Assembly: GCA_031308135.1 (NCBI GenBank)
Contig: JAHLJT010008756.1
Coordinates: 62,610,317-62,674,316, forward strand
Source: Acheta domesticus
Taxonomy: Eukaryota; Arthropoda; Insecta; Orthoptera; Gryllidae
Length of the DNA: 64,000 nt
Direction of reading: 5' to 3'
The notes below the pieces were generated by a model that worked only from the letters and a program-made list of their open reading frames with translations, ran no database searches and was not told the DNA's origin. Made by a program: the position numbers and the translations under genes. Shown piece after piece: positions 1-10,924 of the stretch (position 1 is its first letter; each line of letters opens with the position of its first letter).

Positions 1-1570
1 AGGAGGGGTATCTAACACATAACCCCAAACATTCCCGTATCCTGAAATTGCAAATTGGTCTTGACAAATTCAATCATTATAAGAAATTAATTTAATAAAT
101 TAAAACTACCTTGATCAGTGCCAAAAGTCAGCACTACATAAATAATAATTGATTTAAAATTGAAAACTGTTTCACTGCATATTCCAAGTTGGAACAGACA
201 ATCTGTGAACGTTCCGTTCAGCAACTCTGAGAGAGAAAACCAATCTAATATTGCTAGATTTGAAATTAAATTGCACAGAAGATCATATAGTCCCTTAATT
301 TTATTATGAATTATTATTTCTGTGCATTTCATTTAATTTAGTTTTAAATAGACTTTGGGTTTATTAACTTATCTGATACCCATTCTAGGCATGGGGGCAC
401 CGAAAGGATTTAAATCATTATCAATTAAATACAAAGTTTAAAAAGATATCATTTTATATAATAATGCTTAAGAAACATAATTCAGGACCCACCTGCCCCC
501 TTCATGGCCCCACATGTCTCCCACATATCCTCTCGTGCCCCAACTCTATCTCGTCATTTCCCCACCTGGCCCACATGTCCCTCAAACGCTGTCCAAAACT
601 CGCGTGACCCCACAAAACGCACCTGCCTTCACAAGGCTTGTGTCTCTAGGGACACGAGAACTTCGTTTTAAGGGCCCTGAACGAGCTCTGCGCGATTACG
701 TGGGCTGCAATTATCTGTTTTTATTTCGTAATATGCAAAGTTCAATCTTTTCGTTGTAAAACTGTTGGATGTAGGACTGAGGAGTTATTCCCAATTCATC
801 AGTAGCACACATTCAGGGATTTGTGTCAATGATTTCTTATAAATTGATCAAAATCATAGTCTCTCAGCATTATATAAATAGAGATGATAGAAAATACAGC
901 TTTCGTTTATCTGCGGTTGAACACAAGAACATTGTGATGTTGAGACAACCAGTGATATATTGATCTTTTATTTCTATTCTTTCCTATCTTCACACATAGC
1001 TCTATTAAAAGAAAAGAGAAGAAAACACAGAAAATTAGTAAACCATTTTTTCAACCTTTTCCCCGGAACTAAAAAGTTTATGTTTACCTCTTCTTTTTAC
1101 TAATTTAAACATTACCTAGTAAACTGTTGATGCAATTCGGAATGTCTAATTTCATGGATATTCCAAGTCAGACTCTGGTCACGTAAGTTGACACATTTTG
1201 ATACATGAAACAGTTGGGGACTTAATTTCCATGAGGTATTTCGTGTTACTCAATACGCAATATATCAGATTTCCACACTCGTAATTCTAGTAACGCGGAT
1301 TCAGAGATCCGATATCACGAATCAAGTCAGACCAACCTTTACTATTGACCCGCTATTTGCGCTTTCTTCATCTCTTCACCCAACGAAGGGACATCCTTCT
1401 GACGTGTAAAGAATTCAGAAGTTAGCAATAATAGATAAGAGTGCGGAAAGTGAACCTATGGATGCCTAAAAATATTAATCAAATTACCGTCAATTTTATA
1501 GTTAGTTAGTTCACAAGAAAGTATCTGAACATTGTTTCAATTTCGTAAACGTTTTAATGGTTGATACGAT
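1..1570. other. No gene seen (arm sequence)
   Basis: AT-rich DNA with a short C-rich tract at about 480-660. No recognisable protein, RNA or element. Short open frames on both strands resemble nothing I know, and the one at 87-332 is broken by indels in the other arm (about 33418-33663), which argues against coding. The counterpart in the right arm (32181-33749) is equally featureless. Confidence 0.6.
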
Positions 1571-2100
1571 CGTGTTTCCGGGCGCTAAACTACTATAGTA
1601 ATTAGTCCCGTACGTGTAGTCATATTTTTATCACGGGAATTGGTAGCATTCTTCCCCTGTTGGATGGGGATATTCTGAGTCGATTTTCCTCATCCAGGTA
1701 TCTCTCACTTGCGGAGGAACTGCCCCAGCTGAGATTAGCTCTAAGCTTCCGAAGTGGTAGTGTTTTCAAAGGGAAGTGGTCTCCTGACATATGTTGTAGT
1801 GCTGCGAATGTAAATGTGTGTGTAAGTAAGAGGTGAGGATAGGATAAGGAAGAGGAAGGAAAGCTCGTGCGCGGTCCATGGTCCGTTTCTAGGTGAACCT
1901 AATGGTGTTGATCGGAGTAACTACGGAAAACTACCGATCAGAATATCTGACCGTTAGAATTCTCGAGACACCGGCTGGATTCGACATGGTTACATAACTA
2001 GTGTCGAAAATCCTGCCAACGTCGCGACTTGTATCCTAGTAATTTCCAGTCAGAGGTATTGAATTGACATCAGTTGATGCCCTGAGCCAACTCAACCGTT
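1571..2100 (-). mobile_element. Long tRNA-derived SINE, copy A (left arm)
   Basis: Minus-strand copy of the most abundant repeat family here. Read on the minus strand it has a tRNA-like head (GTTGGCTCAGGGCATCAAC), a weak B-box region, then the family modules: a GGAGAATTC-like segment, a CCGATCA module, a TTTCCTTCCTCTTCCT pyrimidine tract, a GCTTAGAGC module and a GGGACTAAT 3' module. It lacks an obvious target-site duplication and is more diverged than copies B and C. The partner in the right arm is 31650-32180. Confidence 0.85.
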
Positions 2101-3330
2101 ATGAAAGTTAAAATTTAAAAACATAGTGACATTCCTGTTTCATAGTATTCTTCCTGCATGTCTGGTTAAGTCACACTGTTCTTTGCTTCTTACGTTTTTT
2201 AGACTAGAAACGAGGTGATCCGAACCCATCAAAATGCGTCTTTTCTATCAGCGAGGCGAACTCTACCAAAAAAGCACTTAATGGTCGACCAACGACGTGA
2301 GATTCCAGGGGCTTCTTGTCGACGCGACCGCTCCAGTCGAAGGTGACCGGCATTTAGCGTTCAATAGCCCGATCCGATCCACGCCGCGTCGAATGGGCTG
2401 GAGAAGCAGGTTGGTAAGTTTCCTGGCAGTGAAGGTGGTGTCGACCTGTTTGAGAAAAATTTCAGATCGAGTAAGTTCCACGACTCGCTAAAGACTTTTT
2501 CGATTTTCAATGCAGGTTGAGAAGGATTAAGTGATCGAAGGATTTTTATTGTGAGAGACTATTCTCTTCCAAATTTAGACTTGATGTAATCGTGAGAAAT
2601 GGATAAAGATATACACAAATTAAAGAAAAACGTTTAGAGTGGAACATTGTGATGGAAATCTAGCTCAAACCTGTCCTAAGATTTATCCATAATGAAGAAG
2701 TAAAATTTAAAAATATCGTTTATTCTGTAGGACCTAAATGATAATTATCACATCTTCCTCAACATCATAAATGACTTTTAATTTCTGTTAGAATGTGAGT
2801 CATGGCACTAGACAAGTACGAAATGCGAAAGCTGTTATTTTACAGGAAAGTTTATAGTCAAGAATTTTCATCTGTTCTGCAAGTTTCCTCTCGTCCTTGT
2901 TAAAAAACAGTAGAATTGTATCAAATACAAAATATTTGGTTTTCGTAGTTAATGTACTACACTAGTTCAATTTAAATTTTATTTCTTAGAACATAACCTT
3001 TCTAAAACGACAGTCCAGTGTGTTTTCTAGAAAGGTGTAATTGCATAGGCATCTTCAGGCCATGTTTACTGTTAATGTTTCCATCTTTCCATTTCGGATC
3101 CATACTTTAGTTTGTCGATGTCGGCTCATCTTAGACGTGCGATGTCTGTAACACTCATTTCTCAACTTAGATGAGGGAAAAAACCTTACGCCATTTACGC
3201 CCTCCCATTTCCTGTGCAGAAGATCGCGATGGACATCTGCGTTCGCCCTTTACCGTATGAAGAATGGTTGGGTGATCATGATGAAAGAAGGATGATAATA
3301 AGTAAATGGGTATGATGTTGGGGCATAATT
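2101..3330. other. No gene recognised; two strong donor-like sites
   Basis: Mostly AT-rich. A GC-richer island (2280-2500) contains an open stretch followed by two GTAAGT donor-like hexamers, at about 2414 and 2469. The predicted peptide resembles nothing I know, and the reading frame is shifted by an indel in the right-arm copy (31213-31449). A real exon cannot be excluded but is not supported. Confidence 0.4.
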
Positions 3331-3334
3331 AGCC

Positions 3335-3400
3335 AAGCCTTAAACGGGACTCGAACCCGTAGCCTTTGCCTCCGTATAGTTGAACGTTGCTTCAAGACTC
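3335..3400 (-). other. tRNA-like relic with Pol III B box
   Basis: On the minus strand there is a perfect T-arm (ACGGG, loop TTCGAGT, CCCGT) with a GGGTTCGAGTCCC B box at 3346-3358. A loosely pairing acceptor-like stem is possible, but the whole is only about 64 nt and no D arm can be folded. It is more likely a tRNA-derived repeat head or tRNA relic than a working tRNA. The same sequence is at about 30340-30405 in the right arm. Confidence 0.3.
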
Positions 3401-3499
3401 TGCATTTTCATCTAATAATGAAATCATTTATTAATCCATGGTTTTCCAAGAAACTCCCACAATACTCGAATCAACTACCTTTGGTATTGAAGAGCCCAA

Positions 3500-4450
3500 A
3501 CTGCACCGGGACCATGATGGAAAGTCGGCCGCCCGATCTTTCTCGAGTCGGCTGGGAAGGGGCGTGTCGAGGAGGCGGGGCAGTCGTGCATTCGCCCGTT
3601 CGCCCGACAGCTTCGAACACCTGCGTCGTGACTATTAACAGCACGCCGCGCCGTCCGTCGCCTCAGCCACGCCCCCTCCCCCAACACCGGCGCAACCCGT
3701 CACCGTCGCCCCCGTCAGAGCCGTCACTTGTCTCCGTCGCTGCCGACGCGGTCTCAGGTATCACAGCTGCCGCCATCCTCGTCACCGCCGTCCCCTCTGC
3801 CGTCTAAACCGCGGTCTCGTCCGCCGTCTCGTCCACCGCCCCCTCCGCTGTGCCAACCGCCGTGCCCCTCGCCGTTTCGTCCGCCGTCTCCTCCGCCGTC
3901 TCTCCGCCGTCTCCTCCGCCGTCTCCTCCGCCGCCTCCTCCGCCGTCTCCTCCACCGTCTCCTCCGCCCTCTCCTCCGCCGTCTCCTCCGCCGTCTCCTC
4001 CGCCGTCTCCTCCGCCGTCTCCTCCGCCGTCTCCTCCGCCCTCTCCTCCGCCGTCTCCTCCGCCGTCTCCTGCGCCGTCTCCTGCGCCGTCTCCTCCGCC
4101 GTCTCCTCCGCCGTCTCCTCCGCCGTCTCCTCCGCCGTCTCCTCCGCCGTCCCCTCCGCCGTCTCCGCCGTCTCCTCCGCCGTCTCCTCCGCCGTCTCCT
4201 CCGCCGTCTCCTCCACCGTCTCCTCCGCCGTCTCCTCCGCCGTCTCCTCCACGTCTCCTCCCTCTCTCCTCCGCCCTCTCCTCCGCCCTCTCCTGCCCTC
4301 TCCCTGCCCTCTCCTCCGCCTCTCTCCGCCGTCTCCTCCGCCGTCTCCTCCGCCGTCTCCTCCTCCGCCTCCTCCGCCGTTCTCTCCGCCGCCGTCGCCT
4401 CCGCCGTCTCCATCGCTCCACCTCCTCTCCGGCTTCTACAGTCTCAGCTA
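3500..4450. repeat. CpG-rich tract with 12-bp minisatellite (left arm)
   Basis: A strongly GC- and CpG-rich block in an otherwise AT-rich window. Its core (about 3863-4420) is a tandem array of the 12-mer GTCTCCTCCGCC with a few variants, such as CCTGCG in place of CCTCCG. Because 12 is a multiple of 3, several frames on both strands stay open and give Ser-Pro, Leu-Arg, Ala-Glu or poly-Arg strings of 150-250 residues. These are composition artefacts: the frame of the long product differs between the arms. The 3500-3760 part is CpG-rich but not repetitive. Confidence 0.9.
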
Positions 4451-4705
4451 CGACTTTCGGTGCCCTAGTGCGTCTCACTCCACCTCTAAGGGCTATAGGG
4501 AGTCTTAGATGCTCCACCTGTGTGCCATTTCCACGATCGTGGTCCGATTGAAAACAGAACTTCAGCCTCTTATCGATGGAATATTAACTTCAAATACTCC
4601 TTGTTCTCGGTATGTGAGTGGAATCTATCAACAAATGGAAACAGATCTACGTCGCGGTCCTGTTCTTATTTTAACCTGGACTTAAATGATTCCAAATGTG
4701 TTATC

Positions 4706-4768
4706 GAACGAAGATGGGATTTGAGTTATCTTGAGAGCTCTTTCTACAAAAATCGAAGTATAATACGA
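4706..4768 (+). mobile_element. Terminal fragment of a foldback MITE, left arm only
   Basis: The stretch from about 4711 (GAAGATGGGATTTGAG, then CTTGAG and AAAAATCG) closely resembles the right end of the foldback MITE at 56188-56440. In the right arm the same interval (about 28967-29020) carries an unrelated sequence of nearly the same length, although both flanks are conserved. It is therefore a replacement, not a simple insertion. Confidence 0.6.
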
Positions 4769-4810
4769 AAGCTACTCATAATCACAGTTCGATAGAAATA
4801 GCTAATCAAT

Positions 4811-4919
4811 TAGTTTATAATGTTAAACTTTATTGCATGAGTACATGTTTTGGAAACGAGTGATGTTAGGAGAGAGTTTTCAGATTTGTGAGAATGCAAT
4901 AAAGCAACATTATAAACTA
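4811..4919. repeat. Short inverted repeat (foldback)
   Basis: TAGTTTATAATGTT...TTATTGCAT at 4811-4838 is mirrored at 4894-4919, with about 55 bp between. The motif TTATAATG recurs in the neighbouring MITE, so this may be a truncated relative. The right-arm copy is at about 28806-28914. Confidence 0.6.
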
Positions 4920-4959
4920 GTTGCATTTTTCTGTATAACATTTTTCTGTGTAACGCTTC

Positions 4960-5237
4960 TTTTTGTATAACAGCATTATAAATTTATAGGAGAATCAAAC
5001 TTAATTTTGCGAAACAACTTTCTTATGACGTCTCGGAATTTGACAACTATTCGAGAAAAAGGTGGTCGGCTGTTTCGCTACGTTCCTGCGATTCTCTCGC
5101 TGCGATTGGCTGAATGTGTGATGACGCAATTATTCGTTCCGTAAAATGCTACTACGTCACCCTTTGTGCCGTAAAATTCCCGTATATGAACGATTTTTAC
5201 CATAGAAGAGGTCTTTTATAATGCTGGTATACAAAAA
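4960..5237. mobile_element. MITE, 278 bp, with imperfect terminal inverted repeats
   Basis: The left terminus TTTTTGTATAACAGCATTAT is mirrored by the right terminus ending GCTGGTATACAAAAA, about 23 bp each with one or two mismatches. No coding capacity. The interior contains TGATTGGCTGA-like and GACGTCA-like elements. I could not fix a target-site duplication, so the superfamily is open. The right-arm copy is at 28485-28765. Confidence 0.7.
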
Positions 5238-5879
5238 TTATATTAGTGAATTCTAATATCAGTGCTGTCAAACTATATCTTGGATTAATTTATACTGCAA
5301 AAGACGATTAGACGTAAGTAAAGTTTAGCTAAAAAGTTTTTAAAACTGCATATCAATTCTAATAATTGTGATTGTACAGTATCTTTATATATTCTATAGC
5401 AAATATATTCTCTAGCCTGTGGACGGATAAACTATCACAAAATTTTGGCATAAATAATTAATACTTTTTGAGAACTACAGTTTTCTTTGGCTGCTACTTA
5501 ACCAACATATAACCTATCACAATTAAAGATATCAGAAGAAACATAAATAAGGAAATACTGTCTATGTAATATACGTATACAGAAAATACTCAATATACCT
5601 ATGTATGCCTGTAGTTTTTTATTACAAACGTCCTGTGCATGAGTACAATCATTGTGCCGATTGATGCATTGATTCAAGATTTTTTTATCATACACACACA
5701 CACATATAGCGCCAGAAGCAGGAGAAATTCGGCTTCACTCTCTTTGCTGACGACATTAAATCACACCATTTCTAGGGCAAAAACTTGAAAAAGGTAGTCA
5801 GAATTGACCTGATCGAGTTCAGCAAAACTGCAAGTTCTTTGAATTCTAAATCATTTTCAAACACCACAATTCCTAAAAA

Positions 5880-6450
5880 CTCGCCACCGCAGCTGCCTCA
5901 GCCACAGACCACTTCCGCGCACGCCGACGGTTCTGCCACCCCGCCTTACCCACCGTCCCCAACCGTTCACGCCGCCCCGCCTTCTCTATTGCCCTCGCCG
6001 CCCACGCCACTCACGACACCCACGCCGTCCACACTGCTGACGCCGCCCACGCCGCCCACGTCGTCCACAACGCCCACGCCGCCCACGACGCCCACGTCGT
6101 CCGCGACGCCCACGCCGCCCCTTACACCCCCCGTCCATTCCTGTCACCTTCCCTGTTTCCGACATCACTAGCCCACTTACATATAGCGACCTACTCCTTC
6201 GCTCCACCTCTACCTCTCTCACCATGCCCGCCTTTCGAATTAGTCATCCCTTCACCAATACATACTCCCCCGCAGCTTCAGCCCCCGTCTCCGCACTCAC
6301 TGTCCGTCCCCTCAACCCCGTCCCTGGTACCCACAACATCTCCTTATTTCCGTCGGAGTTCCACCTTCCCATCGCCACCTGTATCACCACTCCGACCCCC
6401 ACCCTGTCAACTCTGCCAACAAACCCGCGCACACCCCCGCCCTCACTTTT
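5880..6450. repeat. C-rich low-complexity tract (left arm)
   Basis: Pro/Thr-coding-looking C-rich DNA. At 5994-6130 it becomes a degenerate 9-bp repeat of the CCCACGCCG type. No stable protein homology, and the right-arm copy (27318-27850) differs by indels that change frame. SINE copy B is inserted at its downstream edge. Confidence 0.7.
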
Positions 6451-6457
6451 GTGTTCA

Positions 6458-7046
6458 AGCCGGGAGAGATGGCTCAGAGCATGAACTAATGTCACTGCAG
6501 TCCCTCTGACCGGTAGGTCCTATGTTCGAGTCCCGACGGCGGCAGGATTTTCGACACTACCTTGTTAGTAGGTCGAATTCAATAGCTGTCTGGAGGAGAA
6601 TTCTAGCGGCCGGTTGCTCTGATCAGGGAATTTTTTGTGGTTTCTTCGACCAATACACGAATGGCGGAGCAGTACCCTGACAAACGGACCACCGACCGCG
6701 CGCGATCTTTCCTTCCTCTTCCTTGTCCTCTCCTCTTACACACACTAACTGCACTACACTACCACACATGCTGGGAGATCGGTGGGAGCTTAGACCTTGT
6801 CCCAGCTGGGGCGGTGCCCCGCTTGTGAGAGATAACTGGTTGGGGAAAACTCTGCTAGCCGACGGTAGGTCGACGCCGTATCTCGCTATCCAGCGGGAGA
6901 AGAAACACACATATCGCCAGGATTCCGTCTACACCACTACCACAACAACAACATCATCATTCCGAGCGAAAATAAGCACTACACTTACAGAACTAATGAC
7001 CCTAGTAGTTAACGCGCCCGGAATCACTAACAATGAATCTTGAATC
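6458..7046 (+). mobile_element. Long tRNA-derived SINE, copy B (left arm)
   Basis: About 589 bp, flanked by the 9-bp direct repeat TTGTGTTCA (6449-6457 and 7047-7055). A-box-like TGGCTCAGAGC and B-box-like TGTTCGAGTCCC lie in the first 80 bp. The family modules follow: GGAGGAGAATTCTAGCGG, a pyrimidine tract, GGTGGGAGCTTAGACC, GGGGCGGTGCCCC and the CGCCCGGAATCACTAACAA 3' end with an AATC-type tail. No protein is encoded. This architecture indicates Pol III transcription and LINE-driven retrotransposition; the LINE partner is unknown. Right-arm copy: 26713-27308. Confidence 0.92.
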
Positions 7047-7055
7047 TTGTGTTCA

Positions 7056-8160
7056 TCGTTCATCGTTCAATTTAGCTCTCTAGAATCGTCGGCTGGAGCC
7101 AACATCGCGAGGCATGCTTGATGCCAGGTCCACGTCTCCTGCGGCGACAGGGAACATGTGTGGGACGGAAGTGGGTGTGGTCTTTTCGCTCACCTCGACA
7201 CGATGCAGCTCGAAAGCAAGGTATTACTTCACGAGTCGTACGTCATTGGTCGTAAGCACCACGGCAGTTTCACTTCACATGTTTACTGCACATAATTCCG
7301 TCTAACCTTTGAATAACAAGCTACGAGTGTTTCTAAACGTCCGTAACATCAGTGATATCAATGGCACAATTATTTGCTGACTAGTTTTGCCGATAACCAA
7401 AAACGGATCAAAGGCTTAGATTTCAGGTAGTAGCTGAAGAACATGAAAACCTTATGACGACGTAGCTCGTTAAGAGTAGTGAAATTGAAGCGAAACGTCA
7501 ACAACTATGGTCATTGAGGCGCATGATTGATGTTATAATTAGATGATAGTGATCATTAAAAGAATGTGAGTGAAGATGGAGAAGTAGTGGAATGAGAGAC
7601 AGGGAAAAGAGAAAATCAGCAGGAAGCCCGTTTTTATCAACGTATTGAGAATGGAACCCGGACAATAAAGGATGGAAGACATACATTTTAATCATACAGC
7701 CGAATCCTAGCTATCCTCCACCCTCAGAAAAAAAAATTACGACAAATGTTTCATTTGCAACTAGAAAAAACAGATTGATATTAATGTGGCGTCAATTTTT
7801 TTCTGCTAATATATTTAGGAATAAAAACCAGCGAGATTGGAAAACCGATTTATAAATCTTTAATTCTGATTAGTTAAAAAATTGGAAGATTTGTCAGTCC
7901 ATTTAAAGAAACGTTTTGACTAAGTTAGAAGCATTTATCAAATACGATAGCTAATATTTTAAATGAACAGTTTGACTCTGACTTTATTTCGTAATATTCT
8001 ACATACTGATTTGTTTAAATAGCAAAACATTATTTGATTCTATAATCGTATTAAGTATATTTATTTTCAAAAATTAAATCATCAAGAATGTTACGTTTAT
8101 AATCCTTCATCCACGTTCGACACGTGAGCGCTCCAACTAATTTTTTTACATATTCGTAAC
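7056..8160. other. No gene seen
   Basis: AT-rich arm DNA with scattered short open frames of no recognisable family. No inverted or tandem repeat stands out. The right-arm counterpart is about 25592-26700. Confidence 0.6.
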
Positions 8161-8173
8161 TAATTCAAAATTG

Positions 8174-8688
8174 ACCGGCTGTATTTAGCTCACTGACGCT
8201 CTCTCTGCCGCGACTGACAGGAAATTCTAGGGTTCAACTCCCGACGATGGCGCTTTTCGTCACTAGCTAGATAGCTACATCGAATCCAACCTCTGTCTGG
8301 AAGAGATTTCTAGTGGCTGTCTGCTGTGATCGGTACGTTCCGTGGTTTCTCCGATCAATAACAGGAGAATGCCGGAGCAGTATCCTAACAAACGGGCCAC
8401 GGAGCGTGTTTCCTTCCTCTTCCTTATCCTTCCTCATCCTTAGTAGTGTAGTGCATGTACACGGACATGCACTACACTACTGTACACATAGAGAAAGAAG
8501 TCAGGAACGTAGAGCCAATCAATGCTGGGAGGAGCAGGGGTAAATTCCCTGTATGCCGAGTTGTAGGTCGGTACCTATTCTTACCATTCAGAAGCGAAGT
8601 AACGCTGGCGACTTCGGGCGTACAAAAATTCACTACACTAACGGGACTAATGACCACAGCAGTTGCCGTTCCCGGAAATATTAATCAA
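8174..8688 (+). mobile_element. Long tRNA-derived SINE, copy C with perfect 13-bp TSD (left arm)
   Basis: Body of 515 bp between two identical 13-bp direct repeats TAATTCAAAATTG (8161-8173 and 8689-8701). This gives exact ends for the family: it starts ACCGGCTGTATTTAGCTCAC and ends CCCGGAAATATTAATCAA. A-box-like TAGCTCACTGACG and B box GGGTTCAACTCCC are present. Inside is a 17-bp perfect hairpin at 8442-8481. The right-arm copy 25062-25578 keeps the same duplications (25049-25061 and 25579-25591). Confidence 0.95.
8442..8481. other. Perfect 17-bp stem-loop inside SINE copy C
   Basis: AGTAGTGTAGTGCATGT (8442-8458), a 6-nt loop, then its exact complement (8465-8481). Other family members have only a single CACTACACTA-type arm here, so this copy arose by a local inverted duplication. 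Both large arms share it (right arm about 25272-25311). Confidence 0.9.
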
Positions 8689-8769
8689 TAATTCAAAATT
8701 GTTGTAAAAATAATTGATGGCCCCTATTCAGTTGTGACTCTAAGCAAGCGCTTAGTCTGCTTATCTTCA

Positions 8770-9045
8770 TATCATACCCCCAGGCTAGCCATTACGCCTC
8801 GCGTCCCCCCTCCCCTGCCAGCATCGTTCCGACCCTCCTCAAGCGCGAACGTCTGCAGCGGCGCCGCAGCGGAGCGCGTCCAAAGGCGGCGGAGGCCTCG
8901 TAAATGCAGCGACTCGTGCGTAGCGGCGGCGGCCGTAGGCCCAGCCGAGCGCGACGCCGCGCCCGTAGTCATCAGGCGACGACGTCATCGTGCGACTTCT
9001 TCACGCGCTGCGCTGCCGGGCGGAAAAAGGCGCTGTGCGACGGTG
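8770..9045. promoter_or_regulatory. CpG-rich block ending in a consensus splice donor (left arm)
   Basis: A block of about 275 bp, GC-rich and full of CG dinucleotides, including GCGGCGGCGG-type runs, in AT-rich surroundings. It ends with GCGACG|GTGAGTGGG, where the donor GT is at 9043. This is what a CpG-island promoter with a first exon could look like. Against this, the right-arm copy (24702-24975) reads GACGTGGAGTGGG and lacks the donor, and no downstream exon is recognised. It may be a repeat-derived GC-rich segment. Confidence 0.35.
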
Positions 9046-9065
9046 AGTGGGAAAGGAAAGAATCG

Positions 9066-9497
9066 TTCACTTCGTAGAGATAACGACACTTTTACAGAGG
9101 TTTATGTGACGTTTTTACTGTTCTCTGTGATGGATCTTTGCAATTTACGTAAATGATTGTTACTTCATGAACGACTATGCGAACAGGAGCTGTTACGCCA
9201 ACACATTTACAAGGAAGTCAACGACTGTATGTCTTTGCATTAATGGGGTCCAGTTATAAATCAATTATTGCAAGCTTTGTAGAGATACCAGTTTTACATA
9301 GGTTGATAGTTCAATGGTTGTGTGGCGTTTTTACTGTTTAAAACGATAAATCTATGTAATTTGCGTAAATGTTTGTTACTTCACAGACCACTACTAAAAC
9401 TGCTGCCTATTTACATGAATACATATTCAAGGAAGTCAACATCTTTCGGTCTTTGCATTGCTAGAAAAAACACAGTTATAAAACAATTATCAGATGC
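9066..9497. repeat. Old tandem duplication, two units of about 215 bp (left arm)
   Basis: Unit 1 (9066-9275) and unit 2 (9276-9497) share GTAGAGATA, GACGTTTTTACTGT / GGCGTTTTTACTGT, AATTTACGTAAATG, TGTTACTTCA and AAGGAAGTCAAC in the same order, with roughly 70-75% agreement by eye. Non-coding. The right-arm counterpart is about 24236-24667. Confidence 0.75.
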
Positions 9498-9825
9498 ATC
9501 TTTTAGATTCCAGTTTACATTTCCACATGTTCTTTGTTTGCTTTCGCATATTTTATAGAAATATAATATCCTGGAACGCTTTCTGGCTACGTTTTGGTAG
9601 TGGCTACAAATCAAACTGTCTTTCTTGAATGTTAAAATGAGTTATAATTTATAAGAGGGGAACTTTAAAAATTTCTCCTTGATTGAGGGATCCGTTTATT
9701 CCGTACACTGTCATGAAATTTAGAAAAAAAATACCTTTGAGATAAATGCAGATATTCACAATTTACGATCTGTCAAATATGTTAATACATTTTTAGTATT
9801 GTCTAAGATGAAATATGTAAATATT

Positions 9826-10900
9826 CTTCCTGCGGCAATAGAGCTCATTAATATTCGACAACTATAAGAACTGTCCAAATATTTTCATCAGAGTTTTCGC
9901 CATAACGTTGAGGCAAAATAAAAGCTACCCGTACAGAAAAGTTATTTTTAGTTAAGTGCAGAAAGAGGTTCAGAAAATAGTACACTTTTACTAGATACGT
10001 AGAAAATAGTCTTCAGTAGTTAAGCTTGAGAAGGAAGATAAGAGAACTCTTATTTGAATTTTCGTATAAAATGGATTGAAAATTTTGCTTTAGCTGGCCT
10101 CAAATATGTTTTATGTTAATTGCGGGTACCGAAGACCGACCTTCGATATCGACTTGGAAATGCGCGAGGGAAACGAGTCAAATTGGGTGTGTCTAATAGG
10201 CGATTGTTTTGCTAAGGTAACTTAACCTATCTTAACAAGTACCACCCCTTCTTGAATCCCCACACATTCTAAAGCACATTCCACATGTGTTGAATTGATC
10301 CATTTGCTGTAGCAGTTTGCCAAAATAAATTCACCGGCAATGCTCCACTCAGTGACCCCTTGTGACGGCTCCACTCAGTGACGACAAGTAATTGAACCTT
10401 TGTAGATCAGAACTCGCTACTACACACACTAACGTACGATGACGGTTATAATGGATATTTTGAAGAAACATTTAGTTAATGCAAAACTAATCGTTCTTCC
10501 GGAGCAATAAGAGTAGGTACAGATGTGAAACTAAAGTGAAACGAACGAGAATGGTTTAATTAGATTTGGCTTGAGAGAGAAATGATTTCAAAAACGTTTC
10601 GTTTACAGTTTGTTTGTATTTCATTACGAGCGTATTTCACGCAAAGGCTGGTGACATTGTCCGAGAACGCGGCGCCGAAGGCTGCATGTTCTTGATCCGC
10701 GCAACGGTACGGCGGGAGGTCAATTAGTACTCGCCCGAAGAAAAGTTCGGGCGGGAACAATCGACTCATTTGGCCGAACGGAAGTGGTCACACTGCATTC
10801 GACTTTACAAGACAGTCATCTTGAAATCATTACTAACATGCAACATTTAATGGGCGGGACGTCGATGGTTAAAATGTCGGTGATCTAGCGTGACGGACTG
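9826..10900. other. Start of the spacer between the arms; no gene seen
   Basis: AT-rich. A short near-duplication, CCACTCAGTGAC, occurs twice at about 10345-10382. No protein or RNA gene recognised. This is the first sequence inside the left arm with no partner in the window, because the right contig stops at the gap at the matching point. Confidence 0.6.
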
Positions 10901-10924
10901 TTATACCCTAATTCGCGGGTTCAA

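Larger units (their letters stand above)
1..9825 (+). repeat. Left arm of a giant inverted duplication
   Basis: This whole stretch recurs in reverse complement at 23908-33749: base 1 pairs with 33749 and base 9825 with 23908. The match is almost colinear, with many single-base indels and a few diverged islands (for example 4470-4510 and 4706-4768). The SINEs, MITE, minisatellite and CpG block inside are shared by both arms with their target duplications, so they were present before the arms separated. The net length difference is 17 bp. The outer boundary is not visible because the arm begins at the window edge. It could be a true inverted repeat or a misplaced allele. Confidence 0.97.

Noticed and set aside
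3335..3400. Functional tRNA gene
   Set aside because: Good T arm and B box, but too short, no D arm, and a poor acceptor stem.
3728..4551. Proline-, leucine/arginine- or glutamate-rich proteins in the left arm GC tract (and 29172-30011 in the right arm)
   Set aside because: All are frames of a 12-bp repeat; the long frame differs between arms, and nothing else supports coding.
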